Assembly: GCA_020160935.1 (NCBI GenBank)
Contig: JAIUPL010000027.1
Location: 1-64,000 of the forward strand
DNA from: Bacteroidota bacterium
Lineage (GTDB): Bacteria; Bacteroidota; Bacteroidia; Chitinophagales; Saprospiraceae
DNA: 64,000 nt
Direction: 5' to 3'
The position numbers and the translations under genes were made by a program. Every line of letters starts with the position of its first letter. Positions within the stretch are counted from its first letter, which is position 1. Positions 53,249-60,810 of this stretch are shown piece after piece. Under the pieces are notes generated by a model that ran no database searches, was not told the DNA's origin, and saw only the letters and a program-made list of their open reading frames with translations.

Positions 53249-54691
53249 ATGAAACGCACTACCCAGACACCGATCCCCATCACCGGAAAAGACCTGCTGA
53301 CGCTGGGCTTCAGCGAAGGGAAAACCATCGGTCTGGCCCTCGAAATAATCGCAGGTCCGCTGGCCACTGAAACCAAACAACGCACCCTGACCCTGCTCAA
53401 ACGCGTTCGGAAAAATCCCGAATCGTACCTCGACGACGCAGCACTGGCTCCGCTGGCCGCCGCCCTGATCGAAGCCGCGCAGGCACAGGTAGATACCACT
53501 ATTCCATTGAAAGAAACCACTGATTCATACGCCGTTTTCGGAAAAGATCAGATCGAAGAAGGCGCCCTCAACCAGATGAACATAGCCATGAAACTTCCGG
53601 TAACGATCGCCGGGGCCCTGATGCCGGATGCGCATCAGGGCTACGGACTGCCGATCGGCGGGGTGCTGGCTACCAAAAATGCCGTCATTCCGTATGGCGT
53701 CGGCGTCGACATCGGTTGCCGTATGGCGTTGTCCGTGTTCGATATTCCCGAAAAACACTTCTTCGACCACCGGTCGACCTACAAGCGCGAACTGATTGCC
53801 CATACGGCTTTCGGCGCCGGAAACGGTTTCCGCGGCCAGGATCGCGCCTACCACCAGGTGCTCGATCGCAAGGAATTCGAGATGAACGGCCTGCTGCGCG
53901 GTCTGAAAGACAAGGCTTTTGCCCAATTGGGCTCTTCCGGCGGCGGTAACCACTTTGTAGAATGGGGCATTATCGATTTTGAAGAAAAAGACGAGGCGCT
54001 GGGCGTGGAAAAAGGCCGTTACCTCGCACTCCTGACGCATTCAGGTTCGCGTGGACTCGGCGCTACACTTGCCGGACACTACACCCGCATCGCCAAAGAC
54101 TTGTGCAAATTGCCGCAACATGCTGCCAACCTGGCTTACCTCGACCTCGACAGCGAGGCCGGGCAGGAGTACTGGCTGGCCATGAACCTCGCCGGCGATT
54201 ATGCCTCGGCCTGCCACGAGGTGATCCATCGCCGGCTGACCAAGGCCATCGGCGCCAAGGTGCTGGCCAGCGTGGAAAACCACCACAATTTCGCCTGGAA
54301 GGAAACCCTGAACGGCGAAGAGGTGGTCGTGCACCGCAAAGGCGCTACGCCGGCCGGGAAAGGGGTGATGGGCATCATTCCGGGTTCCATGACCGCACCG
54401 GGGTTTCTGGTGCGCGGAAAAGGAGAGGTTTCCTCGATCCACTCCGCTTCACATGGCGCCGGGCGTCAGATGAGCCGCACCCAGGCCATCAAAAACGTAT
54501 CGAAAAACGAACTGCGCACCCTCCTGCAGGATATGGGCGTCACGCTGATCGGTGGGGGCCTCGACGAAGCGCCGATGGCCTACAAAAACATTCACCAGGT
54601 CATGGCTTCCCAGCAGGAACTGGTAGATACCGTTGCCCGCTTTACCCCGAAAATGGTGAGAATGGCGGATGATGGAAGCAGAGAAGATTAA
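53249..54691 (+). CDS. rtcB: RNA 3'-phosphate/2',3'-cyclic phosphate ligase RtcB
   Basis: RtcB joins RNA ends bearing 2',3'-cyclic phosphate or 3'-phosphate to 5'-OH, using GTP and Mn2+. This 480-aa protein has the metal cysteine in VDIGCRM (about 155-161), SGGGNHFVEWG, THSGSRGLG and the guanylylated histidine motif SHGAGRQMSR (about 401). I start at MKRTTQTPIP (53249), after the -7 box. It is divergent from a WYL regulator and followed by tRNA-like RNA and slipin sequences, an arrangement indicating RNA or tRNA repair after damage rather than constitutive processing (inference). No rtcA or archease gene is present. Confidence 0.96.
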   Translation: MKRTTQTPIPITGKDLLTLGFSEGKTIGLALEIIAGPLATETKQRTLTLLKRVRKNPESYLDDAALAPLAAALIEAAQAQVDTTIPLKETTDSYAVFGKDQIEEGALNQMNIAMKLPVTIAGALMPDAHQGYGLPIGGVLATKNAVIPYGVGVDIGCRMALSVFDIPEKHFFDHRSTYKRELIAHTAFGAGNGFRGQDRAYHQVLDRKEFEMNGLLRGLKDKAFAQLGSSGGGNHFVEWGIIDFEEKDEALGVEKGRYLALLTHSGSRGLGATLAGHYTRIAKDLCKLPQHAANLAYLDLDSEAGQEYWLAMNLAGDYASACHEVIHRRLTKAIGAKVLASVENHHNFAWKETLNGEEVVVHRKGATPAGKGVMGIIPGSMTAPGFLVRGKGEVSSIHSASHGAGRQMSRTQAIKNVSKNELRTLLQDMGVTLIGGGLDEAPMAYKNIHQVMASQQELVDTVARFTPKMVRMADDGSRED

Positions 54692-54877
54692 CAGAGCGTG
54701 AGAGCGTGAGAGATGTGAGAGATGTGAGAGAGTGAGAGATGTGAGAGTACGTAGAGTTGACCGCTTCGCTCTTTTAATTTAATTTTTATGGCAAAGCGGT
54801 CAACTCTACGTACTCTCACATCTCTCACATCTCTCACGCTCTCACCCTCTCACATCTCTCACACTCTCTCACATCTA
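54692..54877. repeat. Heptad-armed hairpin element, GTGAGAG family (inverted core)
   Basis: GTGAGAG/GTGAGAT units and CTCTCAC units enclose GTACGTAGAGTTGACCGCTT, CGCTCTTTTAATTTAATTTT and the mirror. The loop is the reverse complement of that at 49250-49453, so the same core is installed in the opposite orientation. Confidence 0.94.
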
Positions 54878-54996
54878 AGAAATATGCTCCGAACCCTCCC
54901 AACCCTCGTCGGGCGCATCTCCTCGCGCCGTTGTGTGGGCCGCGTGCGGTACCATATTCAGGTTGCAGGCAGTAGGTGTCATATACAGTGTGTGTC

Positions 54997-55013
54997 GCGG
55001 GTTCGACTCCCGC
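54997..55013 (+). ncRNA. tRNA-like fragment 1 (T-arm)
   Basis: GCGGG-TTCGACT-CCCGC is a perfect T-stem with canonical T-loop, followed by CTTCCCTC like a 3' acceptor strand. No matching 5' acceptor, D-arm or anticodon arm lies upstream, so it is not a full tRNA gene. The 3' strand CCTC is palindromic with GAGG, the start of fragment 2. Confidence 0.55.
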
Positions 55014-55021
55014 CTTCCCTC

Positions 55022-55084
55022 GAGGATGTAGCTAAGTGGTATAGCAACACTTTTGTGATTGCAGGTTCGAATCCTGCCCGGCGC
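55022..55084 (+). ncRNA. tRNA-like fragment 2 (tRNA-His-like, anticodon arm incomplete)
   Basis: GAGGATG-TA-GCTA-AGTGGTA-TAGC resembles acceptor, positions 8-9 and D-arm. TTTTGTGAT is like a His (GUG) anticodon loop, and GCAGG-TTCGAAT-CCTGC is a perfect T-arm. Only 15 nt separate D- and T-arms where about 23 are needed, so the 3' half of the anticodon stem and the variable loop are missing. The acceptor strands do not pair. It reads as a tRNA mimic or degraded tRNA, not a functional gene. Confidence 0.6.
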
Positions 55085-55085
55085 G

Positions 55086-55128
55086 TTGTCGGTAGCATAA
55101 TGGTTAATGCACTGGACTTTTAATCCAC
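55086..55128 (+). ncRNA. tRNA-like fragment 3 (tRNA-Lys(UUU)-like 5' part)
   Basis: TTGTCGG-TA-GCAT-AATGGTTA-ATGC has acceptor-like and D-arm features, followed by anticodon arm TGGA-CTTTTAA-TCCA with anticodon UUU. No T-arm follows directly. However, TGTCGGTAGC (55087-55096) is perfectly complementary to GCTACCGACA (55229-55238), next to a GGTTTCGAC segment, so a distant 3' half may exist. Confidence 0.5.
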
Positions 55129-55166
55129 CACCATCAAAAGAAGGGTAACTTTTAAAAATAGCCCGC

Positions 55167-55405
55167 GAACGCGTCGGTTGCACCCTGCTGTACGACAGCA
55201 GTCGGCGAACAACTTGCAGGTTTCGACCGCTACCGACACAGCATGTAAACGGAAGGGAAAGCCCCGGCTGGAACCATGCCACTCCAGGTGTATGCCTGAA
55301 GCGGTACGGCCTATGCCATACTTTTCTGAAAGATACCTGCCCTGCCGGATGCCAGGGAAACCTCCGTTTTCTGCCGACGGGTGCAATTTGACGCGTTCTT
55401 TTTTT
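55167..55405 (+). ncRNA. Candidate structured RNA closed by a long-range stem, RtcB locus
   Basis: GAACGCGTC-GG-TTGCACCC (55167-55185) pairs with GGGTGCAA-TTT-GACGCGTTC (55379-55398), closing about 190 nt. Seven T follow immediately (55399-55405), as in an intrinsic terminator. Internal hairpins include TGCTGT-ACG-ACAGCA (55186-55200), CAGG-TGTATG-CCTG (55285-55298), CTTT-TCTG-AAAG (55321-55332) and CCCTG-N8-CAGGG (55340-55357). No credible reading frame is present. It does not match RNase P, SRP or standard tmRNA motifs that I know. Position between rtcB and slipin suggests a Y-RNA-like partner or substrate of the repair system (inference). Confidence 0.6.
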
Positions 55406-55462
55406 GTATAAATATTTTATTAAATACTGATAATCAACGCATTATCATAAAACTCCGACATC

Positions 55463-56557
55463 ATGAAATTCTTCACCGTCCCCGTCAACCAGGTAGCGCT
55501 GGTTTTCAAACAACAACAACTGGCACAGGTGCTCACCGCCGGCAGTTATTGGGTAGGCTTCGGTAAAACGGTCGAATTGTACGACATGTCTTCGCCGTTT
55601 TTGCCGGGACAGGAACTGAACGTGTTGCTTCAACATGCCGACCTGGCTGCCCTGCTCGATGTGGTGGAACTGGCCGACAATGAAATTGCGCTGCTCTACC
55701 GCGACGGTAATTTCCGGCAAGTGCTCAGCGCCGGCAAGTTTGCGTTCTGGAAAGGCGCTACCGTGTACAGCGTGGTGAAAGCCGACCTGCGCAGCCTGTA
55801 TATCGATGCGTACATCGACAAAAACCTGCTCGAAAAAGGTGCGCTCAACCCCTATGTACGCTTGTATCGCATCGAGGCATTCGAACAGGGTATCCTGTTT
55901 GTCAACGGCGAAATGGTGCAAAAACTGTCCACTGGTTCACATTATTTCTGGAAAAACGCCGACATCGTGACGGTGGTAAAAACCGATCTGCGGCAGATCA
56001 CCGTCGACCTGCTCGGCCAGGAAGTGCTCACGAAGGATAAAGCGCAGTTGCGTATCAACATCACCGTGCAATACCGCGTGGCGGACATCGTGAAAGCGCT
56101 GGTCGACAACAAGGATTTTGAGCGCCAGTTCTACACGCAAATGCAAATGGCCTTGCGGGAAATCGTCGGTAAACAAACCTTCGACGAACTCATGGACAAC
56201 AAAGACCGCATAGCCGAACAGGCGCTGGCAGGCGCTACCGAAAAAGCCGCGCAACTGGGCGTGGAACTCGTCGACTTCGGGGTGAAAGACATCATCCTGC
56301 CCGGCGACATCCGCGAGATCATGAACCAGGTGCTCGTGGCCGAAAAACGCGCACAAGCCAACGTCATCACCCGGCGCGAGGAAACAGCCTCCACCCGCAG
56401 CCTGATGAACACTGCCAAACTGATGGAGGAAAACGCCATGCTGTTCAAACTAAAAGAGATGGAATACGTGGAAAAAATCGCCGAAAAAATCAACTCCATC
56501 ACCGTTTCCGGCGGAAGCCAGGTGGTCGATCAGTTGAAACAGTTGTTCGTAAAATGA
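55463..56557 (+). CDS. Slipin (SPFH/band 7) protein associated with RtcB
   Basis: SPFH/stomatin-family protein of 364 aa. The N-terminal half has three related beta units: VALVFKQQQLAQVLTAGSYW (about 11), IALLYRDGNFRQVLSAGKFA (about 76) and GILFVNGEMVQKLSTGSHYF (about 146). The SPFH core (about 165-290; VKTDLRQITVDLLGQEVLTK) and a C-terminal coiled coil with EAKxR-like AEKRAQANVITRREE follow. There is no N-terminal membrane helix, unlike typical slipins. Slipins occur beside rtcB in other RNA-repair operons, which supports its assignment to this island; its molecular role there is unknown. Confidence 0.9.
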   Translation: MKFFTVPVNQVALVFKQQQLAQVLTAGSYWVGFGKTVELYDMSSPFLPGQELNVLLQHADLAALLDVVELADNEIALLYRDGNFRQVLSAGKFAFWKGATVYSVVKADLRSLYIDAYIDKNLLEKGALNPYVRLYRIEAFEQGILFVNGEMVQKLSTGSHYFWKNADIVTVVKTDLRQITVDLLGQEVLTKDKAQLRINITVQYRVADIVKALVDNKDFERQFYTQMQMALREIVGKQTFDELMDNKDRIAEQALAGATEKAAQLGVELVDFGVKDIILPGDIREIMNQVLVAEKRAQANVITRREETASTRSLMNTAKLMEENAMLFKLKEMEYVEKIAEKINSITVSGGSQVVDQLKQLFVK

Positions 56558-56586
56558 GGAAGTGTGGAAAGAACGCCAAAACACCC

Positions 56587-56619
56587 GGGGATTTGTCGCG
56601 CAGGCGGCAAATCCCTTTT
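56587..56619 (+). terminator. Rho-independent terminator after slipin
   Basis: GGGATTTG (56588-56595) and CAAATCCC (56608-56615) form an 8-bp stem with a 12-nt loop followed by TTTT, 30 nt after the stop codon. The stretch to 56760 holds only a 42-codon frame ending 3 nt before the next start, which looks non-coding. Confidence 0.8.
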
Positions 56620-56760
56620 CATTTCACAATGAGTTCTAAAAGATGCCTTACAAGTTCCAAACAAAGCGTTACCCGCTGTTTTCCACTCGTATACAGGTCG
56701 CTTTCAGCGCGAAATTTTGATTTTGAGAAGCCGCGCATCAAACAGGAAGGCGTCTGAACT

Positions 56761-58095
56761 ATGTCTAAGTTATACTCTTTTGCACTTGTAATCCTTGTTT
56801 CCATTTCCGTTTCCACACACCTTTCAGCACAATGCAGCCCTTCCGCACCAGCCGAAGGCTCCTGCTCGGGCGGCAATGGCGCTGCCACCGACGGCGCCAA
56901 TATCAACAACAACCAGACCTACTGGTACAGCAGCACCGGCACATTCCAGAACGGCGTGAACCTCAACAGCGGCGGTACGCTACGCGTATGTGGCAACCTG
57001 ACGCTCAATCAAATCAACCTCAACGGTGGCACCATCATCGTCACTTCTGGCGCTACCCTGACCATCAACGGCGGCGGTACGCTCAACCTGAACAACAACG
57101 TGATGATCGCCAACTATGGCACCCTGAATATCAACCGGGACGTATTGTTTCAAAACAACGGAAATACGATCGTCAATGCCACTATTTCATCCGTCATTAA
57201 TATGCCCAACTACAAAATGACGGTTTCCGGTCCCAATACCTCCAGCGGAAATATCTTCATCAACAAAGGCACGATCAACCTCCATACCCTGGAAGTGACG
57301 GCCAACAGCAATGGCGTTTGCCTTGGCAACCAGTCGGTGATCGACACGAAATATTACATCAATTCGAAGGACAATGCCATTACTGTGGAGCCCGGCGCCG
57401 TGGCGGTTCTGCGTTTTACCCAAAACGGCCAGAACAACGCGGCGCTCACTTCTCATTCCGGTCTGCACGTGTGCAAAGCACCCGGCGCAACGTTTACCGG
57501 CACCAACACGGGTTCGGCTACCATTTATGACAACTGCACATCGGCGGCTGTGGCGCTGCCCGTCACCCTCACCGATTTTCAGGTAAAAACCACCGGCGCT
57601 GCCGTTCAGGTATCCTGGGAAACGGAACAGGAAGCCGACAACCACTACTTTATCGTAGAGCATAGCACCGACGGTATTCATTTTGAAACCGGAAGTGCAA
57701 AAGTGGACAGCAAAGGAAAAAGCGGCGGCAAGTATTCCTGGCTGGATGCCGCACCCGCGCCTGGAAAAAACTACTATCGTTTGTTACAAGTCGATGTCGA
57801 CGGCGCCTCGCAGTACCTCGGTATTCGTGCTGCCACCGTTGCAGGAAGTGTTTTGTCGGCACAGGTGTATCCCAATCCGGCCGACGAGCGCGTGGTGGTA
57901 TCTCTCCCACAAGACAATGAAAATCAGTTCATTGTAACCCTCCTGGACATAAACGGCAAACAGGTGCTGCGCAATACCGTTGCACCCGGCACCGCAGCGC
58001 TCGAACTCGATTTATCGCACCTGCCTTCCGGACCGTATTACGTGATGATTGCAGGCGAACGTTCGGTGCAGAGCATTAAGGTGGTGAAGAGATAG
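56761..58095 (+). CDS. Secreted protein with type IX sorting domain
   Basis: Exported protein of 444 aa. A signal peptide (about 1-22, HLSAQ) precedes a parallel-beta-helix-like region of asparagine/glycine-rich repeats (LNLNNNVMIANYGTLNINRD, about 60-230), a fibronectin-like module (LPVTLTDFQVKTTGAAVQVS, about 262) and a C-terminal T9SS type A sorting domain (VYPNPADERVVVSLP ... SVQSIKVVKR). It should be secreted by type IX secretion and anchored or released at the surface. Possibly an adhesin; no enzymatic motif is seen. Confidence 0.88.
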   Translation: MSKLYSFALVILVSISVSTHLSAQCSPSAPAEGSCSGGNGAATDGANINNNQTYWYSSTGTFQNGVNLNSGGTLRVCGNLTLNQINLNGGTIIVTSGATLTINGGGTLNLNNNVMIANYGTLNINRDVLFQNNGNTIVNATISSVINMPNYKMTVSGPNTSSGNIFINKGTINLHTLEVTANSNGVCLGNQSVIDTKYYINSKDNAITVEPGAVAVLRFTQNGQNNAALTSHSGLHVCKAPGATFTGTNTGSATIYDNCTSAAVALPVTLTDFQVKTTGAAVQVSWETEQEADNHYFIVEHSTDGIHFETGSAKVDSKGKSGGKYSWLDAAPAPGKNYYRLLQVDVDGASQYLGIRAATVAGSVLSAQVYPNPADERVVVSLPQDNENQFIVTLLDINGKQVLRNTVAPGTAALELDLSHLPSGPYYVMIAGERSVQSIKVVKR

Positions 58096-58108
58096 TTTGG
58101 TTGGTTTT

Positions 58109-58289
58109 TGTTATTAAGTTATTGGTTATTAAGTTATTGGTTATTAAGTTATTGGTTATTAAGTTATTAGGGGTGGGTAAGGGTTTTTGAGTTCATTCAT
58201 CTTGGCATCCCTATTCAAGAAGCCAGGATGAATGAACTCAAAAACCCTTACCCACCCCTAATAACTTAATAACCAATAACTTAATAACA
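58109..58289. repeat. Heptad-like hairpin element, TTATTAAG/TTATTGG family
   Basis: Units TTATTAAG and TTATTGG alternate. The core stem GGGTAAGGGTTTTTGAGTTC is followed by ATTCATCTTGGC, the loop ATCCCTATTCAAGAA and the mirror. The loop is nearly the reverse complement of that at 60641-60810. Confidence 0.93.
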
Positions 58290-58373
58290 AAAAGGCAGGC
58301 CGGACATTTCGCCCAACCCGCCAATAACCCTAAAAAACCAAATGAAAAGATTTTTCAGACGTCTGTCTATATT

Positions 58374-58811
58374 TTAATTGCGGGCAAACTTGAGTATGTC
58401 GGTATCGCCGTTGCCGCCGCTGGTGTGTTCGAAGTGCATGAAGGTGTCGGTCATTTGAATAATGCGCCAGTCTTCTTCTATTTCCGACAATGCGCTGGGT
58501 ACAGCGCCATTGAAATCGATCAGAAATTTATTCGCGCTGTCGTCGAAGCCTGTACCCCAGGTGCCGTTCCAGGTTTGGCTGCCGTTGGTAGCGCTCATGC
58601 TGCCGTTGGCGCCGAATTCGAAGGTGTAGGCCGCGTAATTGCCCGTTTCATCTTTTTTATCAAAGAAATAGGTTACTTTCCAGGTGCCGGCACCTGGCGT
58701 CTGGCCATTGCCATTGGGGCCCGAATTGCCATTGCTGTTGTCGTCGCAGGCGGTGGCGCTCAGAATAGAGAAAAGAGAAATCAGGACGGGCAAGAATTTG
58801 AAGTTTGACAT
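58374..58811 (-). CDS. Small lipoprotein, lipocalin-like
   Basis: Lipoprotein of 145 aa with lipobox LSATAC (about 17-22) and a flexible N/G-rich linker. The single beta domain (GTWKVTYFFDKKDETGNYAA, YTFEFGANGSMSATNGSQTW) resembles lipocalin-like domains of this phylum, and WKVTYFFD-type openings are usual there. Ligand and role are unknown. It is convergent with the T9SS gene across a hairpin element. Confidence 0.75.
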   Translation of the reverse strand: MSNFKFLPVLISLFSILSATACDDNSNGNSGPNGNGQTPGAGTWKVTYFFDKKDETGNYAAYTFEFGANGSMSATNGSQTWNGTWGTGFDDSANKFLIDFNGAVPSALSEIEEDWRIIQMTDTFMHFEHTSGGNGDTDILKFARN

Positions 58812-58997
58812 ATCAGTATGCTGCTTTCGTGAACGATTGATGTGACAAAAGAACCCTGCCCGCTTTTCGGTGCCAAAAACAACTGACCCAGGCAGGCAAT
58901 GAATGCACTGAACGGGAATTATTGGCTACCGGAATTTATCCGCCCGCCTGCGTTTCTTCGTATATGGGTAAACTGAAAACAATTCAATGACACCCTT

Positions 58998-59690
58998 ATG
59001 AAAACAGTATTCATGACCGGCGGCACCGGTTACCTCGGTTCGAGGCTTGCCCAACAACTGCTCAAACGCGGGCATCAGGTTATCCTGTTTGTGCGACCCG
59101 AATCTGCGCACAAGGCCCCGGCAGACGCCATCGTTGCCACCGGCAACCTGTTCGACCCTGTGGCCATGTGCCCCTTTATCCCTGAAAACAGCGTGTTCGT
59201 GCAACTGCTCGGCGTTCCGCACCCCTCGCCGCGCAAACGCGACCTGTTTTACAAAATCGACCTGGAATCGGTAAAAGCCTCCGCTTTAGCCGCCCGACTG
59301 GCGGGCGCAGGGCATTTTGTGTACGTAAGCGTGACACAGGAACCTACCCGCATCATGCACGACTACCAGCAGGTGCGGGCGCAAGGCGAAGGCTACATCC
59401 GCCAAACGGGCCTGATGCACACCTTCATTCGTCCCTGGTACGTGCTGGGGCCGGGGCACTGGTGGCCGCTGCTGCTATGGCCTTTGTACAAAATACTGGG
59501 ATGGCTGCCCGCCTCGCGCCGCAAAGCGCGTGCGCTGGGCCTGGTTAGTCTACGGCACATGCTAAACGCATTGCTGCTGGCCGTAGAACAACCCGAACAA
59601 CTGCCCGAGGTGCTGGAAGTGCCTGATATCCGCAAATTTGGCGGTCGGAAGGCTGAGGCACAGGTGGTGGTGGTTCCATCGGGTGTGTAG
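58998..59690 (+). CDS. NAD(P)-dependent epimerase/NmrA-like protein
   Basis: Short-chain-dehydrogenase-fold protein of 230 aa with the dinucleotide motif TGGTGYLGSRLAQQLL (about 7-22). VYVSVTQEP replaces the catalytic YxxxK region, as in atypical NmrA-like or quinone-oxidoreductase-subunit-like members. The substrate is unknown. The last codon overlaps the start of the palindromic repeat. Confidence 0.85.
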   Translation: MKTVFMTGGTGYLGSRLAQQLLKRGHQVILFVRPESAHKAPADAIVATGNLFDPVAMCPFIPENSVFVQLLGVPHPSPRKRDLFYKIDLESVKASALAARLAGAGHFVYVSVTQEPTRIMHDYQQVRAQGEGYIRQTGLMHTFIRPWYVLGPGHWWPLLLWPLYKILGWLPASRRKARALGLVSLRHMLNALLLAVEQPEQLPEVLEVPDIRKFGGRKAEAQVVVVPSGV

Positions 59691-59780
59691 ATTTGACAAC
59701 TTTTTGAAAGTTGTCAAATCTTAAAACCGATGCATCGTCTGAAACCCAGATTTGACAACTTTCAAAAAGTTGTCAAATCT
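59689..59780. repeat. Inverted pair of 33-nt palindromes, GATTTGACAACTTT type
   Basis: AGATTTGACAACTTT-N3-AAAGTTGTCAAATCT occurs at 59689-59721 and, reverse-complemented, at 59748-59780 with a 26-nt spacer. Each copy is itself a hairpin, so two alternative structures are possible. It overlaps the ends of both convergent genes. Confidence 0.92.
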
Positions 59781-60633
59781 CCAAAAAGTCCCTTACGGCC
59801 CGCACCACCGACGAATGCTGCATGCGGTGGCCGTGTTCCTGCGTTTCGATATACGCTGCGCCCCAGCGTTCAGCCAGCAGTCGACCTTCTTCCACGGGCG
59901 CCACATCGTCGTGTTCGTCGTGCATCACAAGGCCTTGTACGTCGCTGAGCAGGGTGATTTTTTGCGCGACGGAATATTCGTGTATCGGAATGCCGCCCTG
60001 CCGTTCTATTTCATGAAACACGCGCTGGATCACGGTTTCATTGGCGCCGATGTACCCGCTGAAATCGCGGATGACGCGTTCTGTTTCTGCAAAGGCAGCC
60101 AACAGCACCATTTTTTCGGGTCGGGGGCCGCCCAGCAGTGCAGCGCTCATCACGGCCGCGCCACCGCCGAGTGAATGCCCTACCACGGCGTAGAAATGGC
60201 CTTTTTCTTCGAGGAATTGTTTGACAACCTTGCTGAATAGCAGCACATTGAGCCGATCGCCGCCGGAAAGTCCGCTGCGTGGCGCATCGAACGCCCACAC
60301 CTGAAACCCTTTTTTCCGCAAGGCTTTGATGTATTGTCGCCAGCGCGCTGAGTTGGATTCCCAGCCATGCAGAAACAGCACTTGACGGCCATTGCCCTCC
60401 CCGGTCGGCTCCCAGCGATAGGTGCTGATGGGCATTCCTTCAGCCTGCCACATCGGCTGCTGCGCTGCCAGCAGGAAATTTTTATCCTGCACATCCATCG
60501 GCTTTCGGCGCGGACTGCAAAACAGCCGAAACGTGAGCCGCCCTGCCATCGCCGGCGACATGCGCGACAAGGCATTGAGGCTCCGGCCAAGGTTGCGGAG
60601 TTTGCGAAGGGTGGAGGGGGAGAAATGCCGCAT
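59773..60633 (-). CDS. Alpha/beta hydrolase
   Basis: Hydrolase of 286 aa with cap-less alpha/beta fold features: oxyanion region VLFLHGWESNSARW, nucleophile elbow GHSLGGGAAVM, acid in VMHDEHDDVAPVEE and the catalytic histidine in EHGHRMQHS. It is a probable esterase or lipase of unknown substrate. Its final two codons lie in the 33-nt palindrome. Confidence 0.88.
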   Translation of the reverse strand: MRHFSPSTLRKLRNLGRSLNALSRMSPAMAGRLTFRLFCSPRRKPMDVQDKNFLLAAQQPMWQAEGMPISTYRWEPTGEGNGRQVLFLHGWESNSARWRQYIKALRKKGFQVWAFDAPRSGLSGGDRLNVLLFSKVVKQFLEEKGHFYAVVGHSLGGGAAVMSAALLGGPRPEKMVLLAAFAETERVIRDFSGYIGANETVIQRVFHEIERQGGIPIHEYSVAQKITLLSDVQGLVMHDEHDDVAPVEEGRLLAERWGAAYIETQEHGHRMQHSSVVRAVRDFLEI

Positions 60634-60640
60634 AGCGTAA

Positions 60641-60810
60641 TTGGGTTATTAAGTTATTGGTTATTAAGTTATTGGGGAGGGGTAAGGGTTTATTTCTTCA
60701 TTTGATTTGGCTTCTTCAATATGGATACCAAGATGTATGTACTAACAAACCCTTACCCCTCCCCAATAACTTAATAACCAATAACTTAATAACTCAACAA
60801 CCAATAACTT
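60641..60810. repeat. Heptad-like hairpin element, TTATTAAG/TTATTGG family
   Basis: The left arm TTATTAAGTTATTGG and the longer right arm enclose GGGGAGGGGTAAGGGTTT, then a loop with TTTGGCTTCTTCAATATGG and ATACCAAGATG. The loop is the reverse complement of the 58109 copy at most positions. Confidence 0.93.

Noticed and set aside
54947-55130. Functional tRNA genes (His, Lys and one more)
   Set aside because: None can form a full cloverleaf: acceptor strands do not pair and one or more arms are missing. Kept as tRNA-like fragments instead.
55167-55405. tmRNA, suggested by GGTTTCGAC and GCATGTAAAC
   Set aside because: No tRNA-Ala-like acceptor with G-U pair, no tag reading frame and no TCGAATCC end; the GGTTTCGAC match alone is weak.
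56630-56757. 42-codon frame just before the T9SS gene
   Set aside because: Overlaps the region after the slipin terminator, has no hydrophobic or conserved character, and a promoter for the next gene is equally expected here.
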